Assembly (NCBI GenBank): GCA_028023455.1
Contig: JAQFVV010000021.1
Coordinates: 8,648,853 to 8,712,852, forward strand
DNA: 64,000 nt
Reading direction: 5' to 3'
Source of the DNA: Epiperipatus broadwayi
Lineage: Eukaryota; Onychophora; Udeonychophora; Euonychophora; Peripatidae
Below are positions 23,200-34,499 of the stretch, in pieces (positions within the stretch are counted from its first letter, which is position 1; the number at the start of each line of letters is the position of its first letter). Both the position numbers and the translations under genes were made by a program. The notes beneath the pieces were generated by a model that saw only the letters and a list, made by a program, of their open reading frames with translations, was not told the DNA's origin and searched no databases.

Positions 23200-25308
23200 T
23201 ATAATGATCCAGAGATAAAGGATAGACTTAACGTATCTACACTACAGGGCGCCACTAGGCATTTGAACCTAGAAAATTTATATAGTAGGCAAATACGTAA
23301 GTCAAAAAAAATAAATTTTTTTATTTTATATATTTTGATTCTGGTTGTTAGCCCATTGTCACTAGCTCAGTGGAATAGCAGAGATTTATATTTTATAATA
23401 AATTCTTATCTAAGAATATATAAAAAAGAATAAAATAAGCCACTGCCAGTAATAATACATACAAACATTTATTTACGCACATATATATATATATAAAATT
23501 TAGCATTATTATTTTAGTATGTTTACTTTAGCATTTAACTACCTTTTTAAATTTTATTTTAGATTTTAATTTTTATAAGTTCACACAGATGTATTTATAA
23601 AAGTTTGTTTTATAATGTTGAGTATAGACTGGCTGCATAGATTCCATGGTTAAAAACATTTCAAAATAAACACAACCAATCAAAATACAAAGTCATTGAT
23701 AATGTCAATTGCAGAGGGAATACAAGAAACCCAATGGCTTTCATCATAAGATGCCGCATTGACATCGATGACTTATATATTCTAATCAAATATGGAAACC
23801 ACAACATAATTAACCACTAATGAATCCATGCAATGTCTATACCCAACTTAAATTTAACACATTTTTATTTAGAGTGCTGAGTATGGATAGACTACATAGA
23901 TTTGCATTTGAAAAGAAAATATTTTATCCTTATTTAACCTTAGGCCAAAAGTTTGCAATTAAACCAACATCAATCCATCTGATATATCGATGCATTCAAT
24001 GTAACACGAATACGGCAGCACAAAATGGGTTAAGAGAAGAAATTGCCTCTTGTCAGATAGGAATACTACACCTCTCTGATGATAAGAGCAATAAAAAAAA
24101 ACTCCATAGGAAAGGACTGCAGTCATTTTGCCAACTTACGATCACATTCCATCGGCTAAAAGGAAGTGTGCAGCGTATAAAGCGATTCTTCCCATAGCAA
24201 CTCTCGTACTATATCTACTAATTACACCAATATATCCAATCCATTGACCCAATCCAACTATGAAACAAATAACCTAAGATTACCCTCCCCTAATATAACT
24301 TTACAAATCTATATAGCCATTCATGCCTGACTTAAGTTTAACATTTATATAATTTAATTTAACGAAAAAAAGAAATCATAATAAAAACTTAAAAGAACAA
24401 AAAAAAATGGAAATGATTTTACAAAAGAAATACATCAAATTAAAATTACTTATTAATAAATAAAGTTGGTCAGATAGGATTCTATTGCAATTATTTAAAT
24501 ACAGAACAAGTTTTAGAATTAAAGTTCTTATTGTTTAGAAATGTTCATTAATTATATATATTTCTTACGTTTAGAAAAGTTCATCTTTAAACTATTGTTA
24601 TTTGGGATCCAGTATTAATTGTCCTGGCGAGACCGGTATGCTGATGGCCATATTATTGATTCATCCGGAGGACTTTTACTTTAGCTGGTCCTCGATGTAG
24701 AAAACAATGTCATTTCTCTTTCTTTTTTTTTTAGCTGAACTGAAGGGATTGAAGAGTGTGTCTTTTCAATCCCTTCTCCTTCAACTCCACACTAATACAT
24801 ATCACCACTGCTGTCATACATCTCTGTTTTTTATTAATTTTTTTATTTCCAAACCTTTCCTTTTATATTAATTTTGCAGATTAACTCAACATTATGTCAT
24901 GATGATGAAGACCCTTTCATTGAGGTCTGATTCCTAAGGGATTTCTTTTTATTTGCTATTAGTTTCTATTGTTCTCTTATCTGACCATTGCTTATACATT
25001 TAAATGCCCAAGGGCTAGTTCACTTGGACTAATTAAAATAATCATTTCCATTTTTTCAATAACATTAATTAATTTGTTTTGTACAAACTTAGATATATTT
25101 TTATCTTTAAATCTTTACTGACAATTTAGTTTTAAACTTCTTTTTTTTTAAATTTCTCATCTGTGCGATTTTATATATATATGAGTTTAGTATAGAATTT
25201 TAATTTTCAATTTTTAATTCTTAAAAAAAAGAAGTTTTATTTGTGAACTTTTATTTTTTTCATGTTTAATAATAAAAAAACAATGTAATGTCATATGTGC
25301 ACATTACA
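23200..25308 (+). mobile_element. 2.1-kb LTR-like insertion (copy 1), TG...CA-type ends, 4-bp TSD
   Basis: The boundaries are defined by comparison with the copy at 54744-56921, which lies in the opposite orientation. This copy starts TATAATGATCC, a decayed TGTAACGATCC, and ends CACATTACA. It is flanked by GTAT on both sides (23196-23199 and 25309-25312). Terminal TGTAACG/CGTTACA with a 4-bp duplication is the usual look of a Ty3/Gypsy-type LTR, so this is best read as a solo LTR. No gag, pol, primer-binding or polypurine tract is seen. C-to-T and G-to-A changes at CpG positions of the termini suggest methylation decay. A frame at 23820-24197 is not conserved as coding sequence in the other copy. 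A short-TIR non-autonomous DNA element is the alternative. Confidence 0.75.
24743..24775 (+). other. Conserved hairpin inside the LTR-like element
   Basis: AAGGGATTGAA (24743-24753) and TTCAATCCCTT (24765-24775) form a perfect 11-bp stem with an 11-nt loop. The second copy keeps an 8-bp version (GGATTGAA 55248-55255 with TTCAATCC 55267-55274). It is possibly an RNA structure of the element's transcript. Its role is unknown. Confidence 0.55.
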
Positions 25309-25312
25309 GTAT

Positions 25313-27440
25313 ATTGTATATAATAAATTATTAACAAATACTAACTATGATGAAAATTTAAAAAAAGTTTATTTATGTATTTTTTCCAATTTGTAGAAAA
25401 TAAAAATCTACCAAGGTGAATTAAATACATCTGACAGAAAAAAAGTAATTCCCACTAAAAGTAAAAATATTAAAGATAAGCTTATGATTTTTTGCTCCAT
25501 CTGTTGGTGGAAAATATAATCAAGATTTACCCCTTTTGTTAAATGATTATATGTATTACAAATCAAATAAGAGTGTTAAAGCAGTGACAATGCTGTCAGA
25601 AGGAAGACAGTGAAAAAATAATTTAATAATTTCTCTTTGTTTGCAAATGGTTAATTTAAAAAAAACTGCATTTTTACTAAACTTTGCAATTTGGCATTGC
25701 ATTTAGAAAATATTTAATAATTCATAGCAGTAATTAATATGAGTGAAAAGGCATTGGCTAGGTTAGTAACTGTATGACTTCTGAATGCAATTAGTTGTGC
25801 TGAGCGAGGAAATGCTTGGCTGAGTTATGATTCATAATAATACTAATATCAATGGTCATGGAGAAAATTTACACACTCAAATGTACAACTTTTTAATTAT
25901 TTTTCTGTTTGATATGTTGCCAACTCATGAGTTATTGAAATAGCTAAAGTGGTGCATAAGCACATATAAATTAAGTGCTAAATTTAGGTCAGTTATGTAA
26001 GAGCTTTAGCTGATTAGTTTATGCAATGGTAATGGTTAAAACATTTAAAATGAATCATATTTTAAATCTATTATTTTATAAAAAAAAACAAATGAACTTC
26101 CATTGTCTGTTGCAAATATTTTTAACACTCATAAATGTTAATATATAGTTGTATTACAATGTGCATATAATTTTTTATATAAAGAGTTATTACTACATGA
26201 GTTATTTAATATGATATATATTGTCATCATGCAAAGTAACAACTTATATGGTGCCAAGCTTATGCAATGTTTTCAACAGATAATATACTGTCCAATAAAA
26301 AAATTATGGTGCAAAAGAATATTGTATAGGAATCATGATTTGTCAGTGATAGAGACAAAAAAGTGGCTGTTCAAAAAAGTGATGGTCTTTTATTTCACTA
26401 AGTTCTGATTTCCAGACTAAATAACAGAGGATGAATGCAGAAAATGATAGCAGTAACAATGGATTAAGAGGTTACCCATATTTTAGATGGGAAGGGTCTC
26501 AAAATGCAGTGCTAGTGCATTGGCCTGCCATGCTAATCTGAAATTAAATATAAGATAAATGAACAGTCACTAGACCGAATATCTTTTTTACGTGTACAGA
26601 TTAGAGCTGACATATCTTACAATCTAATATTAATATACTAATAGGTATACAGATATTTTTAATTAAAAGATAGTTGAAATGATTTTCTTTAAAAACCTGA
26701 TCTGCTCTATTGACAATGAGTGATTTAAAAGGTGAGTAATGTAGTTCATAATTAAATAGGCATAATGATTGCAAATGTTATATGATAGAAAGAGTGAATA
26801 GAATACAAGAATTGAGAACAAAGTTATAATCGTGTTAGAATTTAAAATATAATTCATTATATAGTTATACTTAATATGCCTGTGAATACTAGTGTACCCC
26901 TGTTTAGTACTATTTGAAATATAGTAGTTATAGATTATAGATAACAAACTATATTAGATATGAAGAGGCAGAAAAAAATATTGGGTGTCTTTTACCATTT
27001 CCATGAATGCTTCTGCAGATCAGATTGCTTTGTTCAGGCATCACAAACGAATACTTAATAACAAAATGTGTCCCACTATTTAACAAGTCCAATATAAATA
27101 TAACATAGATTTTATACAGAAAATAATTGTTATATATAATAAAAAAATCTTTCAGAGAATTTTAAAAATTTCAGCATTGATGATAATATTTATATATGTA
27201 TTACGCTTTGATATATAAGTGTCAAACCTTCTACACTTAATTTTGATACCAAGCACTTCTGATGATTGCTTTAATGATTATTACTAATTATTTACTAAAG
27301 TAAAGATTATATACATATAATTTTAATTTGTAACTCTCACATCGATCTACTCCCCACTTTTCAATTCAGAAATCTTACGAGTTCTGATTAAGAGTTCTGA
27401 AATGCTCAATATGATATTTTCATTACACTGGAAAATGATC
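25313..27440. other. Gene-free AT-rich stretch
   Basis: No transposon termini, tRNA-like boxes or coding motifs are recognised. Open frames at 26211 (plus) and 26663 (minus) have skewed Ile/Tyr/Asn composition expected of AT-rich noncoding DNA. Confidence 0.45.
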
Positions 27441-27448
27441 AAGTAGAT

Positions 27449-28090
27449 CAGGGGTATGTACCCTTTTCCAGGACAACAGATACTTCCAGTTTTCTTCAAA
27501 AATCATGGCCCACTACTTATATATTATATGCATGGTTTTAAGATGACTTTCAATATTTGCTTTTTTTGGAAATAACACACTTGCATGGTATATATGACAG
27601 ACACATTATGTATTTATCATTCTGGAGAAAAATCATTATTCCCAATCTGCATTTAAATGGTGTGACTTTTTTTTGCAATTGTTTCAGACATCTACACCTG
27701 CTACACCAGCACTAAACACAGTTATCAACTCTGAGACTCAGAGAATGTATACAATGCTCCCAGATGCATCTTCATGTTGTACAGTAAATGTATACACACA
27801 AATGGATTTGTAATTGATGCATATAACATTGGGCATTTTGAACCAAGGCATGAATGCTAACCCATTCATTATCAAATGCTCAGCTATACACAGCCAGCTC
27901 AATTATAAAGAGCTGGTTCATGTATGTAGTAGCTGTACGTGTGTGGAAAATGCATTTTTTTCATAACAGTAATCTAATGTAGTATAATACAGCATTGACA
28001 ACCATTATATATCTTTTTTACTCCGGTGGTCACTCCAAAATTTTAAGCCAGTTCCATAGTGGGCCACGATTGAATTCTTGGCAACTCCTG
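27449..28090. mobile_element. hAT-type non-autonomous element, about 640 bp
   Basis: Left terminus CAGGGGTATGTACCC; right terminus, read inward on the minus strand, CAGGAGTTGCCAAG. Both have the CAGNGGT-like start seen in many hAT elements. Both are followed by subterminal 'tggcccacta' (27507 region; cagtgggccac complement near 28056). The flanking 8-mers AAGTAGAT (27441-27448) and ATGTAGAC (28091-28098) match at 6 of 8 positions, fitting an aged 8-bp target duplication. There is no transposase. An exon-like open stretch near 27687-27780 lies within it and is not taken as a gene. Confidence 0.65.
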
Positions 28091-28099
28091 ATGTAGACC

Positions 28100-29540
28100 A
28101 TACTTTTCTACTTTTCATTTAATAATACACTTTTTATAGACTTAGCTTATTTTATTATGTAAATGAGACATTTATTTTATATAGCGCTACATTTATAAAT
28201 TGTAATAAACTAAAGATCAGCCTTTCAAGCTAACGTACATGTTCTTTTTATGAATATTAATACTAATAAATGAATACTTTCACTTCCAATACAAGATAGT
28301 CTTTTTGAAAGAATAGAATGAATCCACCTATTCTTTCAACCCAAATGCAAAATATGGACATATTTAACATCTTATTAAGACTAAATCTCTCTTATTGGCT
28401 TTAAATATTGAAAGCAGTATAGAAAATTAAAACCATACCATCTCTTATGGTACCTTATTTCAAAGGCATACCTTTTTTGTCTTCAGTGCGCTTGTTCCAA
28501 TGGCACTAGTAACAAATAAAAAAATAAAACATTTGATCAATTTTAATTTGGTGATACTCATAAGATATTTTAAAACTTTTATATTTTAGACAATTTTTTG
28601 TTACTGTTTTTGCTATCACAATTCTTCTGGTATTTACTCATATTGACAATCTAGTGGAAGCTGCATTTATCCAATGCTTCAAAATCTACCTCATTTCTAA
28701 TTTGGGAGGAATTATTAATGACATAATCTACACTTTACTTAGCAATATATTTATTTCAAAACTATGCCATTTGAATTCTTCTGATAATTTTTCTGAAATA
28801 TTTTTTAATATCTACCCATCATTGATGAAGACCAAAATATCATCAAAAAAACTCAAAATACTTAAGTGTCTTCTCCCCACCCATTATCCCACCATCTGAA
28901 CCTTTAAGTGTACAGCTTTATCTAACATTTACTTACATTCTGCTTATAAAGTTTTGTCCATATAAACTTTTATAGAATTTGATTCATAGATATTTTGGGT
29001 AGTTGTTCAAGATGCAAAATGCTTCCATGTTTAAGTGTATCTTCCATAATTTTTTTCATTTTTTTTATCAGAGCTTTTTTTTTTTTTTGTAAAAACACTA
29101 TTCCTAGTTGTTTTCATGGTTGTTGTGTTTGGATATTCAGTTTTAAATATTAACTTCTAAGATTAGCTACAGAACATAAAATTGCTGCCAGTTTGCAATC
29201 ACAAGATTGAATTTATGATTAAAGATTCAATCACAAACAGTACTAATGCTTCCAGAGATTATAAATGTTATAGAAGTTAATTAGTATGCATGAAATATTC
29301 TTTTTGCTTTTTGAAATTTATTATAATAATGAAAATATGTTTTTATCATTGTGATTAGGTAGAACAGTTGGCTGCTTAGGATACTGGTTTCAGAATACAC
29401 CAAAAAGTCAAAAGTATAATTTTTTTTAAAATTTTAATGTGTACAAAAAATACTGTTAAATTTTACATGTTTTTAAAAAAAGACTACTTTATTTTCCAAG
29501 TGAAATATTTCTTTTAATCATTGAAAAAGTTGTGGATTAT
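28100..29540. other. Gene-free AT-rich stretch
   Basis: I see no transposon boundaries. The 81-codon frame at 28654-28899 has no recognisable motif. Poly-T runs occur near 29050-29090. Confidence 0.4.
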
Positions 29541-29954
29541 TAACTTTGTTTTCCATAGCATCATCTTTGGTATGGAATGACATAGTGGACAAAAAGATAT
29601 TGATCCTTACTGAAGCACATCTTCAAAACTCAAATCCCATCTGAGAAAATTAAAAGAAGCACTCAATATTCTGTTTGATCAATTATAATAAATATGGCCG
29701 TATGTCCTTTTTTTAAATCTCCAGGTCAACTTTGAGATAAGAGAACTGTAGACCAAAAATGAGGGGATACCAAAAAATTATCAGAATTTTGTAATAAAAA
29801 ATTGTATATTTAATTTCAAGTGTTGTAAATTGAATCCCATTCAAAGAACAGTTTATTCAATACTATGCACCAGTCTAAATGTGTTTTCAATCTTTGAAAT
29901 AGGCAGGAAACTGGTTGCAAAGTTATGACTTTTAATACTTACATATTTCTAAGT

Positions 29955-30440
29955 GCAAAAATTTTTTTTTTATATTTTTCTATTCAAGGGAATAAAAAGA
30001 AGTCACTTAGAGTGAGATGAATATAGCTAATGAGTAAGTTAGTTCATGCTGTTTTTCTTTAAAAATTGTACCACCCTCAAGGCATTCTGTGCCAATGCAT
30101 TGTCATGGAAAAACATGCAATTCCCTTAAGTCACAATGTTATTATTTTACCACACCATGCAAAATTTCAGAAGTTTTTGGTAAAATGTGTCTGATCATTA
30201 CCAACATATTTTGAATAAACAATTCCATTTTCTTACAAAAAAAACAACATCATTTTGACATTGGTCTTCACCCACCACACTTTTTTAAGGTGTGGCAAAT
30301 TTGATATTTGCATTAAACCACATATAATCTTATGCAGCTTGCTTATAAGCTGTTTCAAGCATTACAAGTGTTTTCCCTGCTAGTTTCCCTAATATAAAAC
30401 ATAATTTCCTATTGTTCCAACTTTTCAACCATTACAAAAA
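29955..30440 (-). pseudogene. Mariner-family transposase fossil
   Basis: On the minus strand several mariner signatures survive in different frames. First comes KLAGKTLVMLETAYKQAA (N-terminal helix-turn-helix region, near 30320-30400). Next come VKTNVKMMLFFL then ENGIVYSKYV (region of the first catalytic Asp, about 30180-30270). Then FFHDNALAQNALRVVQFL (HDNA motif with the second Asp, about 30058-30118). Last is YSSHSK-LLFIPLNRK, matching the YSPDLAPCDFFLFP region, at about 29985-30030. The first catalytic Asp position reads Leu and stops are frequent. The DNA between the helix-turn-helix and catalytic parts is shortened. The element is dead. I could not define terminal inverted repeats. Confidence 0.7.
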
Positions 30441-31408
30441 TTGACAAATAAGTAAGACATTCTTAACAAAAAATCATTTACTGCACTAAAACTTCTCTTG
30501 ATTGGCAGGCTGATGTAAAATGAAGGGGTTCTTGAAATAAATGAGACACTCTTAACAAAAACATTTACTGCAATGCAACATGACTTCTCTTGATGGCAGC
30601 AATTGGCAAGTTGATATAAGAGAGGGTACTTGAAAAAAGCATCTAGTATAGATATATGTACTAGAGCATGCTAACTCTCCAGAAAATGATCCCAGTTATT
30701 TTGGGGTACCGCATCATAGATTATAATATTAACTGGGTGCATTCTCAAAACTGAAAATTTTCTACATTTATTCCCAACTGATTAAAAAAAGAACTCATAT
30801 TTTACTTCAGTCACTTGAATTAAATTTAAACTTACCTATCACTTTGGTGTTTGAACATCATTTACTTTTCAACACATTTGACAACTTAAAGCAGATATAT
30901 TATCATATTTATCTATAATACATAATAATGAATGTGATCCATGGCTCTTGACTTTCAGCTTTTTCCATTCTGTCATCAAAATAAAACAGTAACATTGGCA
31001 CTCATTTAACCTAATCAATGATGTCTTAATGCAATTTAATTTATATTTCCAATTATAATAGTTAATATATATTTACTAATGGATATTGGATCATTAGCTC
31101 TACTCTACATTTGAGTTCTGAATGCTACCACACTCATAACCAAACACTCTCTCATAAATTATTTAAGTGATTATTGTTACAGACCTCATATTCCAACTGC
31201 AATGAATCCTTTTGTCACTGTTTACAATATGGGTTTAAATCCAGAATGAAAAAAAATAAGGAAAAAATTTTCAGATCTTAAACAGGCTTATGTTGTTTTA
31301 TAAATATTCAGACACTAAACAATCTATTTAATCAACCAAAATGTATATGTAATAGTAATATTTAAGCTAGAGAGATAACCAACCTCTAATTAATACAGAA
31401 AACATTCA

Positions 31409-31519
31409 TTAAACCACTAAACATCATATGATCACCACTGTATGGAGAGTGTTGCCTGTTTTAATAGCAATTATGAGCAAACATAAGAAATGATGATCAT
31501 GTGGTGTTTAGTGGTTTAA
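31409..31519. mobile_element. Fold-back family 1, minimal 111-bp copy with TTAA ends
   Basis: Left end TTAAACCACTAAACATCA; right end is its inverted counterpart (TGGTGTTTAGTGGTTTAA). Only the outer arms and a short inner part (gtatggagagtgttgcctgt) remain. It is the clearest definition of the family's outer termini. TTAA at both ends could be part of the element or a TTAA target duplication as in piggyBac-type elements. Confidence 0.75.
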
Positions 31520-31579
31520 TACCAATCCTGCCTAATAGGATAGTGGTGGCTATGGTTATTAAAGAACCAAAGACACCAA

Positions 31580-31887
31580 AATGCATAGGTACTGAACTGA
31601 ATTCAGATCTATATGACTAAAAATATGACTGTTTTCAATTTTAGACTCATAGTTTTGTAATTAAGTAGAGATAAAGGTGGCTGCTGGAGGGTTGCATTAC
31701 ATATTAAGATCTAGGGGCAGAGTTCTCAGATTCAAAGCTTCTCAGTGAAGAAAGCTAGAAATCAGTCTGGTGATTTGGGATGAGTAGGCACTAGATAGGG
31801 ATTTTCAGCACAAGGCTTCTGTCATCCATTGATTATTCTGACTTGCACTGAATGGCAATACGTATGGAGAGTTTTGCCTGTTTTAAT
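31580..31887 (+). mobile_element. Fold-back family 1, half element with hammerhead remnant
   Basis: It contains 'caattttagactcatagttttgtaattaagtagagataaa' type blocks, ggtggctgctggagggttgc, a degenerate hammerhead segment (CTCAGTGAAGAAAGCTAGAA then ATCAGTCTGG, from about 31744), and aggcactagatagggatttt. It ends with the inner arm acgtatggagagttttgcct. CTGATGA has become CAGTGAA, so cleavage is not expected. It begins only about 60 bp after the minimal copy at 31409-31519. Confidence 0.65.
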
Positions 31888-32884
31888 TTTTTTTAGAAAA
31901 TATTCATGTTGGACAAGAAATGAGTTTCTATCTATGCTTGAGCTAAAGAATAAATCAAAGAATTGCTCAGATGTTTACTACTTGGAAATTGGAAAAGATG
32001 ACAAATAATACGTTATTCTTCACTATTTTTTCATGGGAGTTATTGGAAAGATCTTTTATCCAGAAGGTTTCACTTCACCTAATGTTTTGAATTCTATCGT
32101 CATTATAATTGTTTTCAGTAATAACGATTATTATTAATTAACGGTCAATATAAACACAGCAATCGTAATTAAATGGTAATTAAGTAATGAAGACTATCTT
32201 ATGCAGTCTTCAAGAAATCATTACTTTAGTAAATTAGTTAATTGCCAAAAATTTGAAATGTGACCTTCTTTTGTTATTGTAAAGCTTATCAAGTATGAAA
32301 TGTTACTTTATTTTCTTAGAAAATTTTATATGAAAAATAATTTAGCGATTATTCATAACACATTACGTCTGATCATAAATCATTTGAAAATCTTTCATTA
32401 AGTTAACAACGAACAATAAAGAGAGTTGGAAGGAAATTATTTGCAAGCATAATTTGATCCGAAAATAATTTTTCCCTTGTGTTACATCAATATAGATAGG
32501 ATAAAAACAGGATTTTAATTAGAAAAAAACAAAAAAATTTATTCTAGATTTGAGAAAATTAAGTTAGTTAGTTAAATATCTAGGTTATACCTTTTCTATA
32601 AAATGTTGTAAGTTAATGACTCTAGATAAAATCTCTTAGATTAAATGATTTACTTTATAGGTGTAAAAATAAAAATAGCCCTTCCATTGAAAAAAAAAAG
32701 TGAAAAACATTGATTACTTTCTACTTGATAATATCTTTAAGTAGATGTCTTTTAGAAAAATTTATATATTAATTTCAGTTGATAGGTAGTAAATCAAGCA
32801 CATTTTGATTATATTCATCATCAGCTGAAAGATCTCCCACATCTAAATAAACATGGCTTTTTCTAGATCTAGAATAAAAAAAAT

Positions 32885-33235
32885 AAAACGGTCATCATAT
32901 GGTCACCTTTTTTAAAAAATGTTTACACATGTTGTTAAAACAGTAGCAGATTTTTTCCACACACTAACTCCACCTAGTAGAAGCTCTGGTGATTAATAGA
33001 TGCTAGAAGATTATGTATCATAATCTCTATCTAATGTTTTTCTATACAATATTACTAATTCTAGATATAAGACCCCTTACTGGTGAAAACTGTAAGCTAA
33101 AAACTAGTCTGGGATTATTGGATGGAAAAACATTGAATAGGGATTATAATGCACAACTTTCAGGAATCTATTGATTACTAGAGATGGTTACTAAAGCTTG
33201 CACTAGATGGCATTACAGTGTGAAATAAATTTTGT
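32885..33235 (+). mobile_element. Fold-back family 1, diverged copy
   Basis: Left arm cggtcatcatatggtcacc, then the family blocks in order with many changes. A remnant hammerhead segment is at about 33080-33115 (ACTGGTGAAAACTGTAAGCT then AAAAACTAGTCTGGG, followed by attggatg). The CTAGTC cleavage-site region is intact but the CTGATGA core is not. The right portion ends near acagtgtgaaataa. Confidence 0.55.
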
Positions 33236-33260
33236 TGTTATTTTAATTAAAAAGTTGTGT

Positions 33261-33960
33261 GAAATTAAATTGAAAGACTGCAAACCTTTTGAACTTATTA
33301 TAATACTTATCTGACAGTCAATCAGATGTTATGATAACTGTGAATAATGATCAAACCGTAAACACAAGACAGAGAATTTTACAAGAAAAGAGTGGTCCAC
33401 CCTTTTCTTTACTTGTCTTTCTATATATCTAAGCCAGTCTGAAGTATTTAGGTTTGAAAGGATGAAGCTTTAAATATCTTCACATTTAACCCAATGAATC
33501 TAAATTACAAACATATAGCGTGAAATCCTACGATTTACCATGCAGTAGATTTTAGATGCTATAACTTGCAATAACATATGAAAACAATATTTATTTTATA
33601 TAAAGTGCAGATAGTTAGTTGAAATTAAATTGAAAGGCTGCAAACCTTTTGTGCTTATTATAATAATTATCTGACAGCCAATCAGATGTTATGATGGCTG
33701 TCTGAATAATGATCAAATCGTAAACCAAGACAGAGAATTTTATAAAAAAAAGGGTGGTCTACCCTTTTCTTTATTTGTCTTTTTATATATCTAAGCCTGC
33801 CTGAAGTATTTAGGTTTGAAAGCATGAAGCTTTAAATATCTTCACATTTAACTCACTGAGTCAAATTACAAATATACAGCATGAAATCCTATAATTTACT
33901 ATGCAGTATTTTTTAGATGTTATAACTTGCAGTAATGTATATAAATAATATTTATAAATA
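33261..33960 (+). repeat. Direct tandem duplication, 360-bp unit, two copies
   Basis: Unit 1 starts at 33261 and unit 2 at 33621 with the identical gaaattaaattgaaag. Alignment continues across the whole unit: cttattataatacttatctg, gtaaacacaagacagagaat, ttaggtttgaaag, catgaagctttaaatatctt and gcagtagattttagatg. Differences are scattered substitutions and small indels. There is no coding frame. The blocks 'gggtggtctacccttttc' and 'gacagccaatcagatgtta...ggctgtc' form local hairpins. Confidence 0.85.
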
Positions 33961-34365
33961 CATGGAGGCAGTCAATACTTAAACAATACCAATAACAATT
34001 AACAATCTCAATTTGTTGTCATAGCAACCTCCTTTAAATGATAAAAGTGATATTCTCTCCTTTATATATGGTCTAATATGTTTATATAAGCATTAAAGAT
34101 TGTAATTTGACTATAAAGAATAAAATTACTAATTCAAAGTAGTTTAAATAAATTTCATTAAACAGGTAACTATAACCAGTTTTGAAAGCAGACTAACAAA
34201 TAGTCAATTATAACTTTCAAATTGCACTCCAACTGTGTATTATTTGATAATAAAACAAATAAAGCTCAAAACTATAGGTAAATAATATAAATACATGGAA
34301 GAAGTCAACATTTAAACAATACCAATATTAACACCAATCTTAATTTATTGATATAAGACAAACAC
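33961..34365 (+). repeat. Dispersed/tandem repeat, about 333-bp period, shared with 12575-12990
   Basis: The start block acatggaggcagtcaatactt recurs at about 34294 (acatggaagaagtcaacatt), defining a partial second unit. Internal blocks match the locus at 12575-12990. It adjoins the 360-bp duplication directly, so the two repeats may be parts of one larger array. Confidence 0.65.
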
Positions 34366-34371
34366 ACTTGC

Positions 34372-34497
34372 TTGAAGATTTGTGATGATGTTATATTAGA
34401 TATGATATTATGTTGGACTATTTCCATCATCTACCAGTAAATGTTAAATGTATGATAAATTTTAAACTTTATTTAAACTTTTCAAATATGAACAACC
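34372..34497 (-). repeat. SINE tail fragment, inverted
   Basis: The minus strand carries the SINE tail block gatgatggaaatagtccaac and upstream 'aaaagtttaaataaagtttaaaa'. This matches the 3' end of the SINE copies at 4381 and 5262. The tRNA-like head is missing. Confidence 0.55.
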
Positions 34498-34499
34498 TA

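Noticed and set aside
23820-24197. 125-codon open frame inside the LTR-like copy 1.
   Set aside because: The corresponding region of copy 2 has its long frame on the opposite element strand, and neither frame is conserved between copies. No domain is recognisable.
27687-27783. Apparent internal exon (ttgtttcag acceptor, open frame, gtaaat donor).
   Set aside because: It sits inside a hAT-type non-autonomous element and the frame simply continues past the donor to a stop.
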